NCBI GenBank assembly: GCA_903944255.1
Contig: CAJARE010000030.1
Coordinates: forward strand, 1 to 5,692
From: an uncultured beta proteobacterium
GTDB taxonomy: Bacteria; Pseudomonadota; Gammaproteobacteria; Burkholderiales; Burkholderiaceae
Length of the DNA stretch: 5,692 bases
Direction: 5' to 3'
The position numbers were made by a program, and so were the translations under genes. Below the pieces are notes generated by a model. That model searched no databases, was not told the DNA's origin, and worked only from the letters and a program-made list of their open reading frames with translations. This document shows positions 1-5,407 of this stretch, one piece after another; position 1 is the stretch's first letter; each line of letters starts with the position of its first letter.

Positions 1-98
1 AAGGTGATTTTGATGTTTTTTTCGTGGCCTGGGCCAAAATCGACGAGGGCCTCAAGACGCTTGGTCCTTGTGGAGGCTATTCCCCAACACTAGATTGA
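1..98 (+). CDS. Possible C-terminal end of an unidentified rightward gene (partial)
   Basis: Reading from base 3, the plus strand is open for 31 codons and ends at a TGA at 96-98. The visible peptide ends GPCGGYSPTLD and includes FFVAWAKIDEG. The codons show a coding-like pattern: many start with G, and the amino acid mix is that of an ordinary soluble protein. The start lies outside the window, and I recognise no family. If real, the gene converges on the hydrolase gene and their 3' ends overlap by 22 bp. One minus-strand frame across 1-76 is also open over this short length, so the call is tentative. Confidence 0.4.
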   Translation, partial: GDFDVFFVAWAKIDEGLKTLGPCGGYSPTLD

Positions 99-919
99 AC
101 TTGACCCGTTTTAATCCACTGAATAATTGCCCTTGAAGAAACCTCCTCCCGACCCTCAAAAGAATGATAGTTTCCGCCGCCGCATACATCACCATTGGGG
201 ATGCCGCCTTTTACTGTTATTAAATTATTTTTTGAATATCCCAAGACAGTTGAGTATGGGGTGTAGATACATTGATCATCGCCATGATGAATATTAAGAA
301 CTGGGGCTTTTAATGAACCCATGTCAAAAGACTCAGCAGAGTAGCCATAGGTGCGCATTCGTGGGCTTGCTACCGTCTGTGCAGCTGAATGGATACTACC
401 TTGAATTTCAGTTCCTAAATTTTTAGCAAGCCATTTTGATGAAATTGTTCCGTAGCTGTGACCCATGATATAAAACTGAGTTATTCCATACTTTTCTTTT
501 AACACCGCCATGATCTTTTTGACATCATCGGCATGTTTCACAGAAGAGCGATAGTCATCATTACAAGCTAGCGGAGTATTTCCTGGAGCAATTCGATTTT
601 CATCGCTTGGGCAATCCATCACAACCAAGGCTATGCCCGCCTGAGCAAACAGATCGGTATTGTTCTGTAAGTAGTTTAGGTTTCTTTTCCAATCATTTTC
701 TGTCTTGATATTAGCAATACCAGACCAGCCGCGATAAAACATTAAGGCTGTATCTGATGGAGTTGAAGGCTTCAGAAGAATTGCCCTTTGAACAACTGGG
801 GATTTGGAAAAGACTCCAGACTCTCTACCAACATCAGCCTCTATGAGAATGGGGGTCATGGTTTGGGCAGCAGCATGGTTAAAGCAAGCCAAGGCACAGA
901 TGCTTAATAGCCATTTCAT
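77..919 (-). CDS. Secreted alpha/beta hydrolase
   Basis: Encodes 280 aa that read as an exported serine hydrolase of the alpha/beta fold; the substrate cannot be told from sequence. Residues 1-18 form a short signal peptide (MKWLL, then a small-residue core) with a likely cleavage after AAA before Gln19. The nucleophile elbow is GHSYG at 153-157, with Ser155 as nucleophile. The motif HHGDDQC at 211-217 supplies the acid (Asp214 or Asp215), and NYHSFEGRE supplies His252. FYRGWSG at 61-67 is a likely oxyanion-hole loop. Mature-protein cysteines C103, C119, C217 and C246 could form disulfides, which fits a periplasmic or secreted enzyme. The ATG is favoured because the signal peptide follows it directly; a G-run (GGGGG) about 10 nt upstream is only a weak ribosome site. 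The gene lies downstream of the HTH gene but is separated from it by a terminator, so it is probably transcribed alone. Esterase, lipase and peptidase are all possible. Confidence 0.85.
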   Translation of the reverse strand: MKWLLSICALACFNHAAAQTMTPILIEADVGRESGVFSKSPVVQRAILLKPSTPSDTALMFYRGWSGIANIKTENDWKRNLNYLQNNTDLFAQAGIALVVMDCPSDENRIAPGNTPLACNDDYRSSVKHADDVKKIMAVLKEKYGITQFYIMGHSYGTISSKWLAKNLGTEIQGSIHSAAQTVASPRMRTYGYSAESFDMGSLKAPVLNIHHGDDQCIYTPYSTVLGYSKNNLITVKGGIPNGDVCGGGNYHSFEGREEVSSRAIIQWIKTGQVQSSVGE

Positions 920-1035
920 TTAAAAGCCCCCGATTTATATAAATAGATTTAGCAGACAGCAAACTCTACCTCATTCTTGAGAGATCTGCGTCACCACTCG
1001 GGGCTTATTAGAAAATAGTACGAATGGTATTTTGG

Positions 1036-1072
1036 AAATAAAAAACCACTTTAAGTTTTCACTCAAAGTGGT
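1036..1072 (-). terminator. Rho-independent terminator of the HTH gene
   Basis: An 8-bp perfect stem pairs 1045-1052 with 1065-1072 (ACCACTTT/AAAGTGGT). After one mismatch, three more pairs (1054-1056 with 1061-1063) close a four-base loop. On the minus strand the stem is followed by TTTTTATTT. It lies 32 bp past the stop of the HTH gene, so it should end the kinase-HTH transcript and separate it from the hydrolase gene. Confidence 0.8.
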
Positions 1073-1103
1073 CAAGCCCGTAGGAGCGGACAAGCCGAAA
1101 TAA

Positions 1104-1415
1104 TTATTTTTTTCTTAAAAAGACTGGGATAAATACATCCTCGCTTTGAGCGTTTATTGTTGTGCTCCCAGAATACTGTCTCCCCGCATCACCCAATTCA
1201 ACATCTAATGCTTTTGCATAAATCTCGGCATTACTTAAAGTATTTTGTGGTACTTGTTTGAATCCAAGCAATTCACCATTTTCAATACGAACCAACTCTG
1301 AAATTGCTAAGCCACAAGTGCCGGCAACTGCAGGCAAGGTCAGCCCATGAGCCTCTCGAGCATTACGAAGACGCCTACCGATTTGCCTAAAAGATTGTAT
1401 TTCTGCTAAGTTCAT
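1104..1415 (-). CDS. Small XRE-type helix-turn-helix protein
   Basis: Encodes 103 aa, probably a cytoplasmic DNA-binding regulator. The first 72 residues fit the XRE/lambda-Cro fold: helix 1 around 9-21 (IGRRLRNAREAHG), then LTLPAVAGTCGLAISELVRIENGE at about 25-48 covering the turn and recognition helix, and EIYAKALDVEL near 64-74 as the closing helix. About ten extra residues (49-60) separate the recognition part from the last helix. This is longer than in minimal XRE proteins and somewhat like the RodZ-type HTH layout, although no membrane segment follows. The tail (75-103) is polar and ends FIPVFLRKK; it may serve in dimer contacts. The gene starts 67 bp after the histidine kinase on the same strand, with a weak AGG nine bases before the ATG. 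It may be co-transcribed with the kinase or driven from its own promoter within that gap. Targets are unknown; autoregulation through the inverted repeat upstream is an inference. Confidence 0.83.
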   Translation of the reverse strand: MNLAEIQSFRQIGRRLRNAREAHGLTLPAVAGTCGLAISELVRIENGELLGFKQVPQNTLSNAEIYAKALDVELGDAGRQYSGSTTINAQSEDVFIPVFLRKK

Positions 1416-1439
1416 AAGAGCCTGAACAAATATAGGCCT

Positions 1440-1466
1440 CTATAGTCTCTTCCGTGGAGACTCTAG
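1440..1466. promoter_or_regulatory. Inverted repeat upstream of the HTH gene, possible operator
   Basis: Two ten-base arms (1440-1449 and 1457-1466) pair at nine of ten positions, with AGTCTC and GAGACT as the perfect core and a 7-base centre. No T-run follows on either strand, so it does not look like a terminator. It lies 25 bp upstream of the HTH start. On the minus strand a TTGACT (1465-1470) touches its outer arm and a weak GACTAT (1442-1447) lies 17 bp further on, so a repressor bound here would cover such a promoter. An overlapping smaller repeat, TATAG-GCCT-CTATA (1431-1444), shares an arm. The repeat is directly visible; its role as an operator is inferred. Confidence 0.35.
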
Positions 1467-1482
1467 TCAATTAGCTAAGGGG

Positions 1483-2928
1483 CTAACTAGATGGCAATTC
1501 AATTACAAACTTTGCGCCACCGCCAAGCGCATCCTCATAATGGATTGAACCACCATATCTAGTGACAATATGCTTACAAAGCCATAGACCTAGGCCCATT
1601 CCCGTCTGCTTGGTTGTGCTCAAGAGCTCAAAGAGGTGGGACTTAAACTCAAAGACAACGCCAGTGCCATTATCAGAAACGCTTAATTGAACTGACTTAC
1701 CTGTTTTAATGGCCTCTACAGTAATACGACGCTGGAGCGTTCCTGAATTAGCCAAAGCCTGAATTGCGTTATTCAGTAGATTTAATATGACTTGCTCGAT
1801 TTCAGAAGGATTGACTCGAATCAGTAATTTATCATCGACTCGCAATTGAATTTGGATATTCTTCGACTTTAGCTCTGGCTTAACAATATCCAATACTTTA
1901 TCAATCAAGCTACCCAACCGAACCTCTTCGGTATTTGAATCAGCATCGGTAAAAATAGATCTGAGCGATTTAACAATCGTGGCTGCTCTCTTATTGTCCT
2001 CTTCTAGAGAATCTAAAATCTCTTTACCTAGCTCTGGATTGAGTACCCCTTTTTCCAATTTCATTTTCAGAAATTGGATATTGAGGTTTGAAGCGCCAAG
2101 AGGTTGATTGAGTTCGTGAGCAATCGATGCAGACAGCGCGCCAGTAGCTGCGGTCTTATTGGCCTTCATCAGGCCGTAGATCAGTCGCTCTTTTTCTTTT
2201 AAGAGCTCGGTAATTTTTTCATTTTCTATTTTCGTGCTAATTAAAGAGCTGGCAATTTCATTTTCTTTAGTGAGCTGTTTTTGAAGATAAACCATTCCCA
2301 GCGCGACAAAAGTCATGATGTTAGATGCGTAGGTAATCCATCTGAGCCCTAGGGCAAAGGCATCTTCGGTATAGAGGAAGATATTGGTTGGGCCGTCGCC
2401 AGTCAAAATCCGATAAGTCCTGAAGATATTACCTATCAGAGTGAACATGGTTAAAAAGATAAGCCAGCTCACACCCCTTGAGCGATCTTTTTTATAAAAT
2501 TTTATTAATTCCCATAATTGCCACGTCACCAAGATTTCCTGAGTAATTGTTATCAAGGCAACTCGCTGAAGAAATGTGTCTGGGGTCACTCTTAATGGCT
2601 CATACAGAATAGCAACGCCTAGAGGGATTAACCAAATCAGTAGGGTTTGTATTTTATTAAACGGCTTTTCGCCCCAAGAGCGGTATAAAAATACCAGGGC
2701 TAAGGACGACATTAATAACGAGGTATTGGCTATCGTTAAGAGAAACTTATTAACCCATAAGGCAATCCCAAAGCTTAGGCAACTAAGGGTGTAAAAACTG
2801 ATACTTAATGGCCAATAGATACTGGGCCAGTCCGACCTTTTAGTCTGAAATTGTGGAATTGCGCTCAGCAAAATAGCAAAGGTAATGAGGGCAAAAACAA
2901 CAAAAAAGATTTGGTTGGCTACTTCCAT
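1483..2928 (-). CDS. Seven-TM sensor histidine kinase
   Basis: Encodes 481 aa, an inner-membrane sensor kinase that should autophosphorylate on His and pass phosphate to a response regulator. The N-terminal sensor half has seven hydrophobic segments at about 5-24, 37-58, 62-82, 93-109, 121-143, 153-170 and 193-215, with short loops and no large periplasmic domain. A charged coiled-coil-like linker (216-260) leads to the dimerisation domain with the H-box SIAHELNQPLGA, phospho-acceptor His271. The ATPase domain has the N-box NLLNNAIQAL (Asn387 expected to bind Mg-ATP), the G1 box DNGTG at 419-423, the F-box around Phe433 and the G2 box GMGLGLWL at 443-450. All catalytic elements are intact. 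The HELNQPL form is shared with FixL- and DctB-like kinases. The ATG is fixed by an in-frame TAG two codons upstream, although no Shine-Dalgarno is evident. No response regulator lies in the window, so it is an orphan here. The ligand is unknown; a buried-membrane or small hydrophobic signal is plausible. Confidence 0.95.
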   Translation of the reverse strand: MEVANQIFFVVFALITFAILLSAIPQFQTKRSDWPSIYWPLSISFYTLSCLSFGIALWVNKFLLTIANTSLLMSSLALVFLYRSWGEKPFNKIQTLLIWLIPLGVAILYEPLRVTPDTFLQRVALITITQEILVTWQLWELIKFYKKDRSRGVSWLIFLTMFTLIGNIFRTYRILTGDGPTNIFLYTEDAFALGLRWITYASNIMTFVALGMVYLQKQLTKENEIASSLISTKIENEKITELLKEKERLIYGLMKANKTAATGALSASIAHELNQPLGASNLNIQFLKMKLEKGVLNPELGKEILDSLEEDNKRAATIVKSLRSIFTDADSNTEEVRLGSLIDKVLDIVKPELKSKNIQIQLRVDDKLLIRVNPSEIEQVILNLLNNAIQALANSGTLQRRITVEAIKTGKSVQLSVSDNGTGVVFEFKSHLFELLSTTKQTGMGLGLWLCKHIVTRYGGSIHYEDALGGGAKFVIELPSS

Positions 2929-3062
2929 GATCTAGATAGTACTAAAGATTACTATGAATGTTTTTTTAAACTACATCATAAGAACTAAACCTCCAAATGG
3001 GTCCTTTTAAGGGGCGCTCCTGGAGGGGCATCCAAGACTAATGGCATTTAGCCGAGCTAATA

Positions 3063-3126
3063 CCAAATGAAAAAGCTGCCCGAAGGTGGTTTTTGGTCTT
3101 TCTTGATGGCACGGGCAGGAATTGGC
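3063..3126 (-). repeat. Direct repeat copy A: tRNA-3'-end-like segment plus hairpin
   Basis: About 80% identical (38 of 47 columns, one gap) to copy B over 3063-3109, and in the same orientation. Similarity weakens beyond that but AATTG (3120-3124) is shared. On the minus strand the order is T-loop-like GCCAATT, then CCTGC, CCGTGCC, A, and TCA in place of CCA: the spacing of a tRNA 3' end, with several pairs lost. The terminator stem of copy B is altered here at three pairs. Confidence 0.6.
3071..3094 (+). terminator. Hairpin with U-rich tail, possible plus-strand terminator or attenuator
   Basis: Arms 3071-3080 and 3085-3094 pair over ten positions around a CGAA loop when read as plus-strand RNA, three of them G-U wobbles. 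They are followed by a U-rich stretch (GGTCTTTCTT). On the minus strand the same three positions are C-A or A-C mismatches, so the stem is much weaker there. No plus-strand gene ends before it. If active it would end a short RNA begun in the gap or attenuate transcription into the barrel gene. Confidence 0.35.
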
Positions 3127-3191
3127 CAAGACCTCCATCAAATCGATTACCCAAGGCAAATTGAGGGGTAAATCCTCTTTTGAATTTCCTT

Positions 3192-3197
3192 TAATAT
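3192..3197 (+). promoter_or_regulatory. Candidate -10 element for the barrel-protein gene
   Basis: TAATAT lies 33 bp before the ATG at 3231, which would give a leader of roughly 27 nt. I see no convincing -35 hexamer at 16-18 bp spacing; TTGAGG at 3161-3166 is too far upstream. Only the -10 resemblance supports this. Confidence 0.25.
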
Positions 3198-3230
3198 TGA
3201 ATAGACTCGCCACCCTGAAAGTTCAAAGGC

Positions 3231-4154
3231 ATGAAAATCTCAATTCACCATAAACTATTTTTTGTAGCGGCAATCTTAAGCACGCCTATGGCACTTGCCC
3301 AAAACTTTGGGCCACAAAATCTTCCTGTTGGTTCAGTCATTACTTCTTTAAATGTCAATGCGATTAACCAATTTAATACCAACATTAGTTCAGGTGGCAG
3401 CTTTAATTGGCAAGATGCTAATGTAAATCTAAGTAATCGCTACCAACTCGATGTGAATTCAAGCATTGGACTAAATTTGCGAGATGGCTATCAAGATTGG
3501 TCTTGGAGCAATCCCAGTGGCTATGGAAATAAAACTCCATGGAAGGGAATTCAAAGCCCTGGCATAGGACTAAGCTATTTTCAAAAGCTTGATGCAGGCT
3601 GGAGTGCTGGATTTGCACCGACTGTTGATTGGGTTGCTGAAAATGGCGTTGGAACGGCGGGATCTGCTACCTATGGTGCCATTGCTAGTGCTGCCAAGAG
3701 ATACTCCGATAATTTGACCATTGGTTTAGGTACGGGCGTATTTCGTCAAGTTGATAAAACAAGGGTCTTTCCTTTCCTTTTAATCAACTGGAAGATCAAT
3801 GATAAGTGGACCCTAAATAATCCTCTGCCAGCAGGGCCTTCCGGTGGCGCTGGACTTGAGCTCTCTTATGCATTAGCAAATAAATGGAGCCTTGCTGGAG
3901 GCGCAGCTTACAGATCCTATCGCTTTAGATTAAGCAATTCAAATTACACACCCAACGGCATTGGTCAAAACACTTTTATTCCAGTCTTCACTCGCTTGAG
4001 CTACTCAATAGATCGAAGCACTAATGCTAATTTATATCTAGCAGCCAATGTCGGCGGAAGACTATCTGTGACAGATGTGAATGGTGCAACGCCCTACAGC
4101 ACAAATTATCAAACAGGTGTTGCGCTAGCTTTTTCTGTTACCACTAGGTTTTAG
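3231..4154 (+). CDS. Outer-membrane beta-barrel protein of unknown function
   Basis: Encodes 307 aa. Residues 1-23 are a clear signal peptide (basic start MKISIHHK, hydrophobic core FFVAAIL, cleavage ALA before Gln24). The rest is made of alternating polar and hydrophobic stretches rich in Gly, Asn, Ser, Tyr and Trp, with repeated strand-turn-strand patterns such as RFPFLLINWKINDKW-like pairs near 179-193 and GGAAYRSYRFRL at 223-234. It ends FSVTTRF, a terminal Phe typical of the signal read by the Bam machinery. There are no cysteines. The length would suit a barrel of about 12 strands, near the size of channel-forming or lipid-modifying barrels, but I see no enzyme motif. It resembles the barrel families annotated only as domains of unknown function, perhaps DUF6268; that name needs a profile search. 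The start is fixed by the signal peptide; the upstream Shine-Dalgarno is weak (GAAAG). It is divergent from the histidine kinase and convergent with the monooxygenase gene, so it appears to be its own transcription unit. No terminator is visible after its stop. Confidence 0.85.
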   Translation: MKISIHHKLFFVAAILSTPMALAQNFGPQNLPVGSVITSLNVNAINQFNTNISSGGSFNWQDANVNLSNRYQLDVNSSIGLNLRDGYQDWSWSNPSGYGNKTPWKGIQSPGIGLSYFQKLDAGWSAGFAPTVDWVAENGVGTAGSATYGAIASAAKRYSDNLTIGLGTGVFRQVDKTRVFPFLLINWKINDKWTLNNPLPAGPSGGAGLELSYALANKWSLAGGAAYRSYRFRLSNSNYTPNGIGQNTFIPVFTRLSYSIDRSTNANLYLAANVGGRLSVTDVNGATPYSTNYQTGVALAFSVTTRF

Positions 4155-4210
4155 CGTCTCTTGATAGATTAGGGTGGAGTCAACAAGGCACAAGAATGTC
4201 TGATCGTATT

Positions 4211-5251
4211 TCAGCTAAGAGCAATCAAAAGCTCCTCTTTTAAGACCAACATCAGATTCTGAGCATTGAGCTTTCTTGTTCTTGAATAGTCTTGTCCAGC
4301 CCATAAACTTTGATATTCGCCATTGTTGGTTTTTCCTGCTACTTGTCTTAGCGATGCTGTCATCGTATTTTGTATTGGAAAAGGCAAAACTATTTTGCCA
4401 TCCATCAATTGAATAAATTCGTTGTCTATACCTCGAGCAGGTCTTCCTGAAAATCCTCTCGTAAATACCGAACCTCGACTATGGTGATGAAGCAAATACT
4501 CTTTATGGGCAGGTGAAGCACTTGACTCCTCACAGCACAAAAAGGCCGTTCCCAATTGAGCAGCAACAGCGCCAGACTTCAAAGCATTCGCTATATCTGC
4601 TCCATCCATTATTGCGCCTGCCGCAACAACAGGAATTGAGCACCCACCAACTAATAACTTAGTTAAATCAATCGTACTTAATTTTTCATCCACTTCATCA
4701 GGATTAAACATGCCACGATGTCCGCCAGCCTCAATGCCTTGAGCCACAATAAAATCAGCACCGGCTTTTTCAACTGCCTTTGCCTCTTTAAGGCTTGTCG
4801 CGGTAATGCCAATAGCAATTCCTAAGGAATGTGCCTTTTCAATGATGCTCAGCGACGGAATGCCAAAATGAAAAGTTAAGATTGCCGGGCAATGCTTCCA
4901 TACAGGATTCAGTTGCTCCTCAATATCAGGATAAAATGGGGCCTGAGGTATCGAAACTGAATAGTCACTTTCAATCGGTAAATTTTTTATTGCTTGAATG
5001 GCTTTTTCTTGAATGGCTTGTGCTGGTAAATCAACTGGACTGAACACAAAAAAGTTAGCGTTAATGGGGCCATTTGTTAACGCTTTCGTAGCCGCTAAAT
5101 CTTCACTGATTTTTTGTGGCGTACTGTAAGAGAAACCAAAACTACCAACACCACCAGCATTGGAAACTTCTGAAGCAAGCCTTGGATTATTAATGCCGCC
5201 AGCCATAGGCGCCTGAATGACCGGAATATCTAACTTAGAAAAGTTGAACAT
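4211..5251 (-). CDS. Nitronate monooxygenase, class I
   Basis: Encodes 346 aa, a cytoplasmic FMN-dependent TIM-barrel enzyme. Family members oxidise alkyl nitronates such as propionate 3-nitronate with oxygen, removing a toxic nitro compound. Family signatures in order: QAPMAGG at 13-19 (FMN-binding start of the barrel), ITATSLKEAKAVEKAGAD at 149-166, IVAQGIEAGGHRG at 168-180 with His178 as the expected active-site base, PVVAAGAIMDG at 207-217 and GAVAAQLGTAFL at 227-238 (phosphate-binding loops). RGFSGRPARGI at 265-275 and YQSLWAGQ near the C-terminus (313-320) are the usual class I tail. The length is normal and nothing is missing. The ATG is supported by the QAPMAGG motif only 12 residues later and by a GTGGA ribosome site about 9 nt upstream. 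Its neighbours do not point to a nitro-compound pathway, so a housekeeping detoxification role is the simplest reading. Related flavoenzymes of this fold include enoyl-ACP reductase II and NADH:quinone reductases, but AGGHRG with the C-terminal tail favours the monooxygenase. Confidence 0.93.
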   Translation of the reverse strand: MFNFSKLDIPVIQAPMAGGINNPRLASEVSNAGGVGSFGFSYSTPQKISEDLAATKALTNGPINANFFVFSPVDLPAQAIQEKAIQAIKNLPIESDYSVSIPQAPFYPDIEEQLNPVWKHCPAILTFHFGIPSLSIIEKAHSLGIAIGITATSLKEAKAVEKAGADFIVAQGIEAGGHRGMFNPDEVDEKLSTIDLTKLLVGGCSIPVVAAGAIMDGADIANALKSGAVAAQLGTAFLCCEESSASPAHKEYLLHHHSRGSVFTRGFSGRPARGIDNEFIQLMDGKIVLPFPIQNTMTASLRQVAGKTNNGEYQSLWAGQDYSRTRKLNAQNLMLVLKEELLIALS

Positions 5252-5282
5252 GGCTATTCCACTAAATATCGTTTAAAAAGTC

Positions 5283-5288
5283 ATTATA
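5283..5288 (-). promoter_or_regulatory. Promoter -10 element for the nitronate monooxygenase gene
   Basis: On the minus strand this reads TATAAT, a perfect -10 hexamer, 31 bp upstream of the ATG; the leader would be about 25 nt. A TTTATG at 5307-5312 lies 18 bp upstream as a poor -35. The site falls between the CBS-gene terminator and the monooxygenase start, as expected for a separate transcription unit. Confidence 0.45.
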
Positions 5289-5314
5289 TGAAGGGAGTAC
5301 ATTAAACATAAAGG

Positions 5315-5378
5315 TCTAAATGAAAAAACCACCCGAAGGCGGTTTTGATCTTTATTGGTGGTCCAGAGCTAAATTGAA
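5315..5378 (-). repeat. Direct repeat copy B: tRNA-3'-end-like segment plus terminator
   Basis: This is the partner of copy A, about 2.25 kb away and in the same orientation. On the minus strand it reads from a T-loop-like TTCAATT through an acceptor-like strand and CCA into an intact UUCG-loop terminator. The most conserved columns are the core CCCGAAGG, the flanking AAATGAAAAA and TCTTT. The pair brackets the barrel gene and the monooxygenase gene. Confidence 0.6.
5318..5346 (-). terminator. Rho-independent terminator of the CBS gene
   Basis: Arms 5325-5333 and 5338-5346 pair over nine positions around a loop that is UUCG in the minus-strand RNA, closed by C-G. One pair is G-U on the minus strand but an A-C mismatch on the plus strand, so it favours minus-strand use. 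A T-run (TTTTTTCATTT) follows on the minus strand. It lies 62 bp past the CBS stop codon. Confidence 0.8.
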
Positions 5379-5392
5379 TCGGCGCAAGGATT
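5356..5392 (-). pseudogene. Decayed 3' fragment of a tRNA gene, possibly tRNA-Phe
   Basis: Read on the minus strand with tRNA geometry: a 5-base T-stem strand GCCGA (5379-5383), T-loop TTCAATT (5372-5378, matching TTCRANY), T-stem strand TAGCT (5367-5371), seven acceptor bases CTGGACC (5360-5366), discriminator A (5359) and CCA (5356-5358). Upstream, AATCCTTG resembles the anticodon-arm and variable region of tRNA-Phe. The T-stem now pairs poorly, and there is no 5' half or acceptor partner, because the CBS reading frame ends 15 bp upstream. It cannot be a working tRNA. The exact spacing is what makes me include it; chance similarity is possible. Confidence 0.35.
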
Positions 5393-5407
5393 AATCTCTT
5401 ATAAAGG

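Larger units (their letters stand above)
2929..3230. other. 302-bp divergent intergenic region with several inverted repeats
   Basis: This gap lies between the divergent kinase and barrel-protein genes, and I find no convincing coding sequence in it. Next to the kinase start are TCTAGA (2931-2936), the 8-bp palindrome TAGTACTA (2937-2944) and the arms ATAGTA/TACTAT (2936-2941 and 2950-2955). Further right, CCTCCA (2990-2995) pairs with TGGAGG (3021-3026) around a small inner hairpin CCT-TTTA-AGG (3003-3012). A hairpin at 3071-3094 lies within the repeat copy described separately, and CTGCCCG (3076-3082) can alternatively pair with CGGGCAG (3112-3118). GAGG/CCTC (3163-3177) lies nearer the barrel gene. 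The region must hold the promoters of both flanking genes and may encode a short structured RNA or leader. Confidence 0.6.

Noticed and set aside
884..919. Lipoprotein signal in the hydrolase (cysteine at residue 12)
   Set aside because: The residues before Cys12 are Ala-Leu-Ala, a poor lipobox, and a standard signal-peptidase I site follows at AAA-Gln19.
934..962. TTGCTG-N17-TATAAA promoter before the hydrolase gene
   Set aside because: The spacing is good, but the transcript would start only about 8-10 bases before the ATG and remove the G-run that might serve as ribosome site. Kept only as a weak possibility.
2576..2794. Plus-strand ORF of 72 codons
   Set aside because: It lies wholly inside the membrane-sensor part of the histidine kinase on the opposite strand and shows no ribosome site or family motif.
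3104..3180. Intact tRNA gene on the minus strand upstream of copy A
   Set aside because: No 5' acceptor strand, D-arm or anticodon arm can be fitted; only the spacing of the 3' end is tRNA-like.
3007..3213. Minus-strand ORF of 68 codons in the kinase-barrel gap
   Set aside because: It begins at GTG with no ribosome site, runs across repeat copy A including the hairpin, and ends in low-information sequence. I recognise no family. The repeat explains the open stretch better.
3418..3618. Minus-strand ORF of 66 codons
   Set aside because: It is antisense to the barrel-protein gene, whose signal peptide and terminal Phe make that frame secure.
4217..4240. Hairpin with CTCTTTT that might end the barrel-protein transcript
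   Set aside because: The GAGC/GCTC stem is only four pairs, lies inside the last codons of the monooxygenase gene, and is not followed by a long T-run.
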